Shown: positions 9,080 to 16,805 of the stretch, piece after piece | How positions within the stretch are numbered: the stretch's first letter is position 1 | Layout of the letters: every line of letters begins with the position of its first letter | Source of the DNA: Cupriavidus basilensis | GTDB taxonomy: Bacteria > Pseudomonadota > Gammaproteobacteria > Burkholderiales > Burkholderiaceae | Assembly: GCF_008801925.2 (NCBI RefSeq) | Contig: NZ_CP062805.1 | Coordinates: 310,001-374,000 of the forward strand | Direction: 5' to 3' | DNA length: 64,000 nt | Translations under genes and position numbers: made by a program | Notes under the pieces: generated by a model | The model's input: only the letters and a program-made list of their open reading frames with translations | Database searches by the model: none | Told to the model about the DNA's origin: nothing

Positions 9080-9532
9080 ATGCGTGTTGGCCGACCGATA
9101 CCTGCTCCTCCTCAGCCCCTCTGCGATTACTGCGGCGGGAAGGCGGTTCTTGCCCGCGTGGGAGAAGAGGCATACCCGTATTTGGAGGACCACGGGCCTG
9201 TGTGGATCTGCTCCCCGTGCCAGGCGTGGATCGGCGTGCGTGCGCGAAGCAAGCAACACACCCCGCTTGGAAGATTGGCCGACGCGGCATTGCGCGAAAA
9301 GAAGAGCCGACTGCACGATGCCCTCGATCCGTTGGTCACTGCGAAGATGCGGCGCGACGGTGTCAATGCCTTTGAGGCGAGGGGCAAGGCAATGAAGTGG
9401 CTGATTGCATCGCTCCGCATTCCAGTCGACAGTCCCAGCATCCATGCCCTTTCGCTTGAGCAGTGCGAACAGGCCATCCAATGCATCGCCGAGTTCCAGG
9501 CCTCACGTGGGCGAGAGCCTTCGGGTTCCTGA
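9080..9532 (+). CDS. Zinc-finger protein, DUF3268 family
   Basis: A 150-residue protein with the DUF3268 pattern: CDYCGGKAV near the N-terminus, ICSPCQAWIGV about 25 residues later, then PLGRLADAALREKK and a C-terminal helical part ending in a paired-Cys-poor tail. The two CxxC pairs should bind one zinc. The ATG at 9080 has a CAGGG upstream. It is convergent with dnaE2, with 20 bases between the stops. Function unknown; proteins of this family occur widely in phage and plasmid DNA. Confidence 0.75.
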   Translation: MRVGRPIPAPPQPLCDYCGGKAVLARVGEEAYPYLEDHGPVWICSPCQAWIGVRARSKQHTPLGRLADAALREKKSRLHDALDPLVTAKMRRDGVNAFEARGKAMKWLIASLRIPVDSPSIHALSLEQCEQAIQCIAEFQASRGREPSGS

Positions 9533-9552
9533 TGAGGGCAACGAGGATACTG

Positions 9553-12500
9553 TTAGCAGAAATTCCTGCTCGCGGTGTCCAGGGATCCAAGCATGGGCGA
9601 CAAGTCGACAAAGCGTTGCGCGATCAGGTGCCGCACCTCGCCTTCGCATTGCCACTGGCCATAGACACCGAGTAGGGAGGCCGTCAATACCTCGCGTCGG
9701 TACTTCTCCATCACGGACGGCCAGACGATGACGCTGACGGTACCGGTCTCGTCCTCCAATGACAAGAAGACCACGCCATTCGCCGTGCTCGGCCGCTGCC
9801 GTACGGTCACGATTCCGCAGCCACGGGCAATCTGCCGCGTCGCGTAGGTGGCAAGCACGTCGGCGGGCACAAAGCGCAATGCAGCAAGCTTGTGGCGGAG
9901 CAGGGCAAGCGGGTGGCGGTTCAGCGTGAGGCCGAGCGAGCGATAGTCGCTGACGATCTCCTCGCCTTCCGTTGGCTGTGAGAGTTCGGGCATTGGCTCG
10001 TCCAGATCCGCGGGCCGCAGCAGATCCTTGTCAGGTACCGCTGCAGCCGCCTGCCACATCGCCTGGCGTCGACTACCCGTAAGGCCAATCAACGCATTGC
10101 CAGCGGCCAGTACATTGACATCGTGCCGGTCTAGCGACGCTCTGCGAGCAAGAACCTTGACGGAGGCGAAGGGCCGGAGTGCGCGTGCCGTTTCGATGCG
10201 TTCGGCCGCTTCGCGGCGCATGCCCCTCAGCTGCGAGAGGCCCAGGCGTACAGCCAGCACCGAGCCTTCATGACTTTCCAGGCTGGCGTCCCAGCCACTC
10301 ACTGTCACATCAACAGGAAGAACCGTGACGCCATGGCGCTTGGCGTCCTGCACCAGCTGGGATGGCGTGTAGAAGCCCATCGGCTGGCTATTCAGCATGG
10401 CGCAGAGGAAGGCGTCAGGCTCGTGGCACTTGAGCCACGCACTCGCGTAGACGAGAAGTGCGAAGCTTGCTGCATGGCTTTCCGGAAAGCCGTACTCGCC
10501 GAAGCCCTGGATCTGCCGGAAGATGCTCTCCGCGAACTCCAGATCGTAGCCGCGCTCGAGCATGCCCGTCACGATGCGTTCGTGGTATCGCTCCAACCCA
10601 CCTTTTCGCTTCCAGGCGGCCATGGCGCGACGCAGTTGATCCGCTTCCCCAGCTGAGAAGCCTGCCGCCAGCATGGCTACCTGCATCACCTGTTCCTGAA
10701 AGATCGGTACACCCAGCGTGCGGGACAGGGCTTGCTCCATCTCCGGGCTCGGATAGCTGACCGGCTCCAAGCCCTGCCGGCGACGCAGGTAGGGATGCAC
10801 CATGCCACCCTGAACCGGGCCCGGCCGAACGATCGCCACTTCGATGACGAGGTCATAGAAGGTGCGCGGCTTCAAGCGGGGCAGCATCGACATCTGGGCG
10901 CGCGACTCAATCTGGAACACGCCCACCGTATCCGCCCGCGAAATCATCTCGTAGGTCTTCGGATCTTCCGCTGGAATGTCCTGCAGCTCAAAGGCTTCTC
11001 CGCGTTGTTGCGTCACCAGATCCAGGGCTCGCCGGATCGCAGACAGCATGCCGAGCGCGAGGACATCAACCTTGAGCAACCCCAAGGCGTCAAGGTCGTC
11101 CTTGTCCCACTGGATCACGCTGCGATCGGCCATGGCCGCGTTCTCGATTGGCACCAGCCTGGAAAGCTTGCCACGCGCGAGCACAAAACCTCCTGTGTGC
11201 TGGGAGAGATGCCGCGGGAAGCCAAGCAGCGACACGGCCATGTGTGCCCAGCGTTGGGACAATGCCGCTTCCGTATCCACGCCGCTTTCGCCAAAACGCT
11301 TAAGGAGATCCGCTTTGCTGTCGAACCAATGGTGAGATTTCGCGACCAGGTCGACGATCGCGGGATCCACACCTAATGCCTTGCCTGTGTCGCGCAGCGC
11401 GCTGCGAGGCCGGTAGGTGGTCACCGCGGCAGCCAGTGCCGCGCGGTCCCTCCCGTACTTGCGATACAGGTACTGGATCACCTCCTCGCGGCGCTGATGC
11501 TCGAAGTCGACGTCGATATCGGGCGGCTCGGCGCGCTCTTTTGAAATGAACCGCTCGAACAGCAGGTTGCCGCGTGCCGGGTCAACTTCGGTAATGCCGA
11601 GACAGTAGCAGACGGCGGAATTGGCTGCGGACCCGCGACCCTGGCAGAGAATGCCGTTGGAGCGGGCGAACCGCACGATGTCGTAGACCGTCAGGAAATA
11701 GGGTTCATACGACATGTCGCGGATCAGTGCGAATTCATGTTCGAGTTGCTGCTGGACGGCAAGGGGGATGCCGTCCGGATAGCGACGGTGCGCGCCGACA
11801 TAGGCTTCGCCCCGCAGATAGTCGGACGGCGTGACGCCATCCGGCACCACTTCTTCGGGATACTCGTAACGGAGCTCGTCCAGCGAAAATTGACACAGGT
11901 TTGCAATGTGGACCGACTCCGTCAGGTAGCGGTGCGGGTAAATGTTGGCGAGTCGCAAGCGGGAGCGCAGGTGCTGCTCGGCGTTAGGCAGGAGGTCATA
12001 CCCACATTCGGGAACCGGGCGATGCACACGGATGGCAGTCAGCACGTCATGCATCGGCTTGCGCGAGCGTACGTGCATGGTGACGTTGCCAGTGGCGACG
12101 ATGCGCAGGTGATGTCGCGCCGCGGCCGCTTCGACCGTGCCGCGGTGGATATCGTCCATCGGCTTGTAGAGCAGGCTCAATCCCATCCACGCCCTGCCAG
12201 CAAAAGTCGCGCTCACCCATGCCGATTGCGCCTCCAGCTTCTCGGCCGCCACGCCATAGTCCGGCGTGAACACGATCAAGCAATCTGGCAGCCCCTTCAG
12301 ATGCTCGGACGGCGCTTCGGGCGCGGCCAAGTCGCGTGGGGTCAGCACATAGGAACCCTTGGCGGCGCGCATGCGCGCGAGCGTGATCAGTTCGCACAAG
12401 TTGCCATAACCTTCGCGGTTACGGGCAAGCGCAAGGAATGAGAGCGCGGGAGAGCCGTCGGCGTTCTGCAGCCGGAACCAGGCGCCAATTACAAGGCGAA

Positions 12501-12702
12501 GGCCGGCATTCCTGGCCTCTGTGTGGGCACGAACGATGCCCGCTAGCGAGCACTCGTCCGTGATGGCGAGCGCGTGGTAGCCCAACTGAGCGGCGCGCTC
12601 AGCGAGCTCTTCCGGCCGTGAGGCGCCGGCGAGGAAGGAGAAGTTGGAGCGGCAGTGCAGTTCCGCGTAGGCGGGCAGACCTGCCTTGGCGTTGATGTCC
12701 AT
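9553..12702 (-). CDS. dnaE2: Error-prone DNA polymerase DnaE2 (ImuC)
   Basis: A C-family polymerase alpha-like subunit of 1049 residues, the usual DnaE2 length. It begins with a PHP domain (YAELHCRSNFSFL, then ALAITDECSLAGIVRAH). The catalytic core holds PPDIDVDFEHQRR with the metal-binding aspartates, and helix-hairpin-helix and OB regions follow. DnaE2 carries out translesion synthesis with ImuA and ImuB through the beta clamp. The start MDINAK at 12702 lies 5 bases after the imuB stop, so it is the third gene of the imuA-imuB-dnaE2 operon under LexA. Confidence 0.95.
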   Translation of the reverse strand: MDINAKAGLPAYAELHCRSNFSFLAGASRPEELAERAAQLGYHALAITDECSLAGIVRAHTEARNAGLRLVIGAWFRLQNADGSPALSFLALARNREGYGNLCELITLARMRAAKGSYVLTPRDLAAPEAPSEHLKGLPDCLIVFTPDYGVAAEKLEAQSAWVSATFAGRAWMGLSLLYKPMDDIHRGTVEAAAARHHLRIVATGNVTMHVRSRKPMHDVLTAIRVHRPVPECGYDLLPNAEQHLRSRLRLANIYPHRYLTESVHIANLCQFSLDELRYEYPEEVVPDGVTPSDYLRGEAYVGAHRRYPDGIPLAVQQQLEHEFALIRDMSYEPYFLTVYDIVRFARSNGILCQGRGSAANSAVCYCLGITEVDPARGNLLFERFISKERAEPPDIDVDFEHQRREEVIQYLYRKYGRDRAALAAAVTTYRPRSALRDTGKALGVDPAIVDLVAKSHHWFDSKADLLKRFGESGVDTEAALSQRWAHMAVSLLGFPRHLSQHTGGFVLARGKLSRLVPIENAAMADRSVIQWDKDDLDALGLLKVDVLALGMLSAIRRALDLVTQQRGEAFELQDIPAEDPKTYEMISRADTVGVFQIESRAQMSMLPRLKPRTFYDLVIEVAIVRPGPVQGGMVHPYLRRRQGLEPVSYPSPEMEQALSRTLGVPIFQEQVMQVAMLAAGFSAGEADQLRRAMAAWKRKGGLERYHERIVTGMLERGYDLEFAESIFRQIQGFGEYGFPESHAASFALLVYASAWLKCHEPDAFLCAMLNSQPMGFYTPSQLVQDAKRHGVTVLPVDVTVSGWDASLESHEGSVLAVRLGLSQLRGMRREAAERIETARALRPFASVKVLARRASLDRHDVNVLAAGNALIGLTGSRRQAMWQAAAAVPDKDLLRPADLDEPMPELSQPTEGEEIVSDYRSLGLTLNRHPLALLRHKLAALRFVPADVLATYATRQIARGCGIVTVRQRPSTANGVVFLSLEDETGTVSVIVWPSVMEKYRREVLTASLLGVYGQWQCEGEVRHLIAQRFVDLSPMLGSLDTASRNFC

Positions 12703-12707
12703 GGTTT

Positions 12708-14171
12708 TCAGCCGAAGAGGCCATGCAGATACCACCGAGCCTCATCGCCTTCTCGGCTGCCCATGCGTTCCTGAAAGATCCAGTAGCAGGTGTGGTCCTT
12801 CGCCTCCGCAACGAAATAGTCGCGTGTCACCAGCTGGCCGCCCCACCAGCCCGACTCGATGCGCTCAGGCGGTGAGACGATACGCAGTGGCGATCCGTAG
12901 AAGGGACGGTGGTCGCGTTCAATCAGCGGCACCGGCTTGCCGAGCAGCCAAACAGGACGTGGCAGGCCTGCGGGCAACGTTGCGCTGGGCGGCTTGTCAG
13001 TGGCAGACTGCCAGCTGTTGGCGACTTCCGGGCGGTAGTCTGCACGCAAGCACGGTTGGCGGACATTGTCAGCGCCGAGGCGTGCCACCAGCAACTCAAG
13101 CAGGCGTGCATGGTCCGCCGGCGTGCCGCCCGGTTCTGGAAACAATGAATCGCTGGGGGGTGCCACCGGCTCGGTCTCGATGGCAGACACCGCGACGGCA
13201 ATCATCGGCGCCTCGACAGTCAGCCGCGTCAGACGCTCTTTGAGCAGGCGAACCAAATGCTCTTCATGCCAGTTGGGCTCGGCCAGCGCAATCTCAATCT
13301 TCGTTGGTGCGATGGCAGCGGGGCCGCGCTCGTGGCGCAGTTCGACCGCAAACCGCTTGATGGCCAGGTGCCGGGCGGTTAGCCAGCCGACCATCTGTAC
13401 CAGCAAGCCGCGAGTGTAGGCAAGGGCGGACTCAGCGTTGTCCATCCTATCCGGAAGATCCACCGCGGCGTCAAACGATGGGGGAGCTTCGACCCATTCG
13501 AAGACTTCAGGTGCTTCCCCATGGGCGCGATCCAACGCCTCAAGGATGGCGGCGCCGCATCGGCGCTGCAGGCCTGCGCGCGGCAGCCGGCGCAGGTCTC
13601 CTAGCGTCCGACAGCCGAGTCCGTCCAGCCACTCATCAAACGGCCGCGCCGCCGGCAGGATCGCAACGGGGATGCCGACCAGCGCTCGCACCAATGTGGG
13701 CATACTTAATGCCGTTCCGCCACCAGAGCGCGCAAGTAGCCAAGCGCCTTCGGCGGTTGGTGCGCATCCCGCGACAGGACTGAACCCCATTGCCCTGACG
13801 GCCGCCAGCATCCGTTGCCGCAGCTTGCGGACGCCGCCGAATAGTCGCAGCGTGGTGCTGATGTCGACAAGCACCGCCGCCTCCTCGGACGCAGCGACAT
13901 TGGGCGAGAACTGCAGCATCGCCATCATGACACGCTCGAGCGCCGCCAGTTCTGCGCAACCATCGCGGTCAAAGAGAATGGTCTGCGGTGCGATCGTCTG
14001 TACGCCACCGCGGCGCATTGCCGGCTTCACGCCGGCCGCAATGGCCAGCGGCGACGCCATATGCACGCGCTCCCTGTCCAGGACAGCAACCGCTAGCTCA
14101 GTGGACCAGTTCGGTCGGAATACTTCGAGGGGCAGGGACGACAGGCGCAGGCAGATCCACAGGCGCAGCAT
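12708..14171 (-). CDS. imuB: ImuB, inactive Y-family polymerase-like protein
   Basis: A 487-residue DinB/UmuC-like protein (DNA polymerase Y family). It starts with the typical LWICLRLSSLPLE sequence and continues through the Y-family palm and little finger regions, with VLVDISTTLRLFGG. ImuB proteins lack the catalytic acidic residues and act as the hub that binds DnaE2, ImuA and the beta clamp. The gene overlaps imuA by 74 bases and ends 5 bases before dnaE2, which supports coupled translation. Confidence 0.92.
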   Translation of the reverse strand: MLRLWICLRLSSLPLEVFRPNWSTELAVAVLDRERVHMASPLAIAAGVKPAMRRGGVQTIAPQTILFDRDGCAELAALERVMMAMLQFSPNVAASEEAAVLVDISTTLRLFGGVRKLRQRMLAAVRAMGFSPVAGCAPTAEGAWLLARSGGGTALSMPTLVRALVGIPVAILPAARPFDEWLDGLGCRTLGDLRRLPRAGLQRRCGAAILEALDRAHGEAPEVFEWVEAPPSFDAAVDLPDRMDNAESALAYTRGLLVQMVGWLTARHLAIKRFAVELRHERGPAAIAPTKIEIALAEPNWHEEHLVRLLKERLTRLTVEAPMIAVAVSAIETEPVAPPSDSLFPEPGGTPADHARLLELLVARLGADNVRQPCLRADYRPEVANSWQSATDKPPSATLPAGLPRPVWLLGKPVPLIERDHRPFYGSPLRIVSPPERIESGWWGGQLVTRDYFVAEAKDHTCYWIFQERMGSREGDEARWYLHGLFG

Positions 14172-14802
14172 GGCGATACAACAGAATGGGGGAGGGCTGC
14201 AGCGCTATGTGGAGCGGCGATTCCTGCTGCGGGCCTCGACGCTTAACGAACTGCACACGAATTCCGTCCGATGCGGGCTCCAATGTCAGGCGCAGCGGCG
14301 CCGGCGAGGCATCGCGTGCACAGGCCGTCGGACGAACCACGAAGAAAAGGACATCGGAGGCTTGGGCGGCAAGATGCAGACGCCGAAGCGCATCGTTACG
14401 CAGGTGCGACTGCCAAAAGACGAGCGCTCCGCAGGTCCCGGCGCGCAAGATCTGCTCCGCGGCCCACAGGGCGTCAGCGGTGTGCCGGGTTTCGATCCAG
14501 AGAGTCTGCGCGGACGGGACGCCCCAGTTGGCGAGCGCCAACGCTTGAGGCGCGTGCGGCGGTGCCAGAAGCGCGACAGGGCGGTTCGAGCGCGCGACGA
14601 GAGCAGGGCGTAGCAAGCGCAACTCGCCGATACCCGGCTGGCGCTGCAGCAACTCCGTCAGGCAACCGATCGGCCAGCCGCCGCCCGGAAGCTCCTTGTC
14701 GAGCGACGGATACCCGGTTGGAACGGTGCGTGCGTTGCCCCGAGCAAGCTGCGAGGCAAGCCAAAGTGACGGATGAATGGATTCTGGGGCGACGGTTAGC
14801 AT
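14098..14802 (-). CDS. imuA: ImuA, RecA-like mutasome protein
   Basis: A 234-residue SulA/RecA-like protein. The recognisable start is WLASQLARG followed by YPSLDKELPGGGWPIGCLTELL, as in ImuA proteins, where the region resembles RecA without a proper Walker A. It is the first gene of the mutasome operon. The ATG has AGGAG upstream, and a LexA box lies 24-39 bases before it. It is expected to be made only after DNA damage and to regulate ImuB and DnaE2. Confidence 0.92.
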   Translation of the reverse strand: MLTVAPESIHPSLWLASQLARGNARTVPTGYPSLDKELPGGGWPIGCLTELLQRQPGIGELRLLRPALVARSNRPVALLAPPHAPQALALANWGVPSAQTLWIETRHTADALWAAEQILRAGTCGALVFWQSHLRNDALRRLHLAAQASDVLFFVVRPTACARDASPAPLRLTLEPASDGIRVQFVKRRGPQQESPLHIALQPSPILLYRHAAPVDLPAPVVPAPRSIPTELVH

Positions 14803-14825
14803 GGCGAGCTCCTGCCCCCAGTGTA

Positions 14826-14841
14826 CTGTATATTTATACAG
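14826..14841. promoter_or_regulatory. LexA box of the imuA operon
   Basis: CTGTATATTTATACAG fits CTGT-N8-ACAG exactly, and the dyad extends by two more bases on each side. It lies 24-39 bases before the imuA ATG, over the expected promoter. SOS control of imuA-imuB-dnaE2 is established in other proteobacteria. Confidence 0.92.
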
Positions 14842-14907
14842 TATTCACCTGCATTATCCGTCACATGAGCGGTTCCATCGCGCGATCGCTGCCACCAGCG
14901 GCCAACC

Positions 14908-14944
14908 AGCCCTGTTGCGAAAATCGCATCAGGGCTCGTATAAT
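14908..14944 (+). promoter_or_regulatory. Palindromic operator overlapping a promoter for the DUF3800-linked RNA
   Basis: A 29-base palindrome (AGCCCTG-T-TGCGA-AAA-TCGCA-T-CAGGGCT, 14908-14936) is followed at once by TATAAT at 14939-14944. A -35-like TTGCGA sits in the palindrome centre with an 18-base spacer to TATAAT. Transcription would begin near 14951, exactly at the 5' strand of the terminal stem of the RNA below. The palindrome could be an operator or the terminator of something upstream. Confidence 0.6.
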
Positions 14945-14950
14945 TTGGGT

Positions 14951-15043
14951 GTTGCAGGCAAGCGCGGAGCTTGTAGAGGTCGTCGAAAGACGGCAGCCCG
15001 TTTTGGGTGGGATCCTCGAATCCGGGGCCTGCAACCGTCTTTT
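14951..15043 (+). ncRNA. Structured RNA of about 90 nt next to DUF3800 gene
   Basis: The ends pair perfectly: GTTGCAGGC (14951-14959) with GCCTGCAAC (15027-15035). Inside are four further hairpins: CAAGC/GCTTG; GTCGTC/GACGGC with a GAAA tetraloop; CCC/GGG; and GGAT/ATCC. A T-rich tail (CGTCTTTTCTC) follows the closing stem, and a TATAAT lies 7 bases before it. No open frame fits. It is convergent with, and ends two bases before, the stop of a DUF3800 gene. Several conserved RNA motifs named after DUF3800 are known beside such genes, so this may be a member or a new type. Confidence 0.68.
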
Positions 15044-15044
15044 C

Positions 15045-15824
15045 TCAGTCGTCGCGCACCGCGGCGATCACACGCCGACGCTCCCCATCTTCTGCGTCGC
15101 CGCACCAAAACTTCAAGCCGTAGCCGTCCACCTGTCCATTGCGCCGATACAGGTTGCGTGCGAGCATGCGCAGGTATCGGTCTTCCGTCTCCCCATACTG
15201 ATTTCTGTGGACTGCGTAGAACGCGCTCGTCGCCACGGCGTCGGCGACCTGCAGGCCTGCCAACTGGTCGTGATTCACTGCGCGCACGCCATCAAGGTCG
15301 AGGCTGTCCCAATGGATGCGGCAGTCTTCCCGGCCCTGCAGTCGCACAAGGTAATGATGGAGGTCGGCATAGGACATCGCCGATCGGTTCGAGAAAATCA
15401 GTTCGGCCTTACCATCACCCTCACCAGGGCGCGCGGTATCCCTGCACAGCCAGCTCACGCGTTCCAGCAAAAGGCGGATCGTGTAGCGGTATAAGGAAAA
15501 CGCCTCCTGCTGAAAAACCTCCGGGTCGGCGATTGAGGGCTTGTGGACCAGCACATGCACGTGCCGCAGTGGCGCCTCCCCAATCATGCGCGCCAGAGGC
15601 ACCCGGTGCTCATGCCGCAGGTTGCGAAAATGCAGGGGCGATTTAGCAGGCTTCCTCAGTAGCTCCCTAGCGTTCTTGACGAGTTGCACCATTGCTAGGT
15701 CGTTCACAGTGCGAACTACCGTGGCGGACTGGACGAACCACCTCGAACTACCTTGCTCGTTGGGAAGGAACACAAATCCTTCGTCGCCCGACTCGTCGAT
15801 ATAGACGCGAAAGCTGGAGGTCAT
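15045..15824 (-). CDS. DUF3800 domain protein
   Basis: A 259-residue protein with the DUF3800 signature: YIDESGDEG at residues 8-16, where the Asp-Glu are conserved, and QLAGLQVADAVATSA near residue 210. The fold is thought to be RNase H-like, with acidic residues that could bind metal. The gene faces a structured RNA that ends at its stop codon. Genes of this family are common in mobile and defence-rich DNA. No function is proven; an RNA-guided or RNA-regulated nuclease is only a hypothesis here. Confidence 0.85.
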   Translation of the reverse strand: MTSSFRVYIDESGDEGFVFLPNEQGSSRWFVQSATVVRTVNDLAMVQLVKNARELLRKPAKSPLHFRNLRHEHRVPLARMIGEAPLRHVHVLVHKPSIADPEVFQQEAFSLYRYTIRLLLERVSWLCRDTARPGEGDGKAELIFSNRSAMSYADLHHYLVRLQGREDCRIHWDSLDLDGVRAVNHDQLAGLQVADAVATSAFYAVHRNQYGETEDRYLRMLARNLYRRNGQVDGYGLKFWCGDAEDGERRRVIAAVRDD

Positions 15825-15856
15825 GCGTGATGCGTTGGTTATATGAGGGTGCCATT

Positions 15857-16243
15857 ATGAGGCACACCAAAGGGCCGGGCTTCAAAATGATCTCGCTATG
15901 GACGCTACTTGGCCGGACGGACGTGCCCTATCCGTTGTCGGAAATGGCGGCAGGCGTCTGTAGTGGGCGCCCCGTCACGCCGATCACGATCTGCAACGCG
16001 CTGCTGGCGATCAGGGCGAACCGACACTTGTCGATGTCGAAGTCCTTGGTGTCCACGCTGAACAAGGGGTCGGCCATCGGCCTTGTGTGGGCTCATAAAT
16101 CTGGAAGAATGCGTGGCAGGAGTTTTACTGGCTTGCCCTTCTGGGACTTCTCGAGGGGCGACCAATCTTCTGTTCCTGGGCTGCCACTTCTTATGGCAGA
16201 AACGTTCCCCTTCGGACCAGAAAGTCTTTGCAACGGTAGTTGA
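15857..16243 (+). CDS. Hypothetical protein, uncertain
   Basis: The frame codes for about 128 residues from the ATG at 15857 (an earlier ATG is at 15830). It starts divergently from the DUF3800 gene with only about 30 bases between, which leaves little room for two promoters. A stretch PYPLSEMAAGVCSGRPVTPITICNAL could form a helix-turn-helix, but I recognise no family. It may be a chance frame. Confidence 0.3.
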   Translation: MRHTKGPGFKMISLWTLLGRTDVPYPLSEMAAGVCSGRPVTPITICNALLAIRANRHLSMSKSLVSTLNKGSAIGLVWAHKSGRMRGRSFTGLPFWDFSRGDQSSVPGLPLLMAETFPFGPESLCNGS

Positions 16244-16755
16244 ACGATTGAGCAGTTCCTCCAGCCGCAGCCCTTCCACCACGGTGGTATGGTCTTCGCT
16301 GCAGCAGCTCATGGCACAACCTCGCACGGCCTTGCCCTCGATGCAGCCACTCCTCCAGGCGAGTGCCTGGTCGGAGGTCGCGGCGACCGGCGTCGAAGTC
16401 GGCGCGCCAGGCTCGTGCGTTTAGAGTGACAGCCAGCGGCTAGAGGCCTTTTGTCGCGGCCTCACGATGAACTTGCGGCCGGCGCTGTCACAATCGCTAA
16501 CTAATTTGATAGCTTACTTCACGACCTCGAAGCTACGAGCCTCTCTCTGATATAAATGCTAATAATTTCAGTAAGTTAGAAGAAGCGCTTCTATTTGCTG
16601 GTCATTTGATAGCGCGTACCGCAGGCCTCCATTTATGGAAAGAAGCCAGGAAGAGGTCCACGCTGCGCTGTTATGTGCGTGCTGTGCCCGGTCGCACTGA
16701 ATGATTTAACATAAATCTTTTTATGCGAACTACTGGTGTAGCGGCAAAGTTGTAA
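16244..16755. other. AT-rich stretch without a gene
   Basis: About 500 bases before the IS. From about 16490 the base composition is clearly more AT-rich than the surroundings (runs such as TGATATAAATGCTAATAATT), which suggests foreign or junk DNA. I see no convincing gene or RNA. Confidence 0.5.
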
Positions 16756-16787
16756 TGTCCGGTTCGGGGGTGCGGATGAATTCTTGG
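16756..16787 (+). repeat. Left inverted repeat of the IS
   Basis: It begins TGTCCGGTTCGGGGGTGCGG and ends TGAATTCTTGG, and matches the right end with a single T/G difference at the eighth base. Confidence 0.88.
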
Positions 16788-16805
16788 ACTACTTGGAGGT
16801 AGTTC

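Noticed and set aside
13438..14613. Plus-strand open frame of 391 codons
   Set aside because: It runs antisense to imuB and imuA, which are clearly coding; its product is Arg/Ser-rich and random-looking.
14951..15035. tRNA gene or tRNA-like remnant
   Set aside because: The terminal stem and CGAATCC near the 3' side recall a tRNA, but the stem is 9 bp, positions 8-9 are GC, the D and T arms do not fold properly, and there is no CCA. A separate small RNA fits better.
14951..15035. Retron RNA
   Set aside because: The ends are inverted repeats as in retrons, but no reverse transcriptase gene is nearby.
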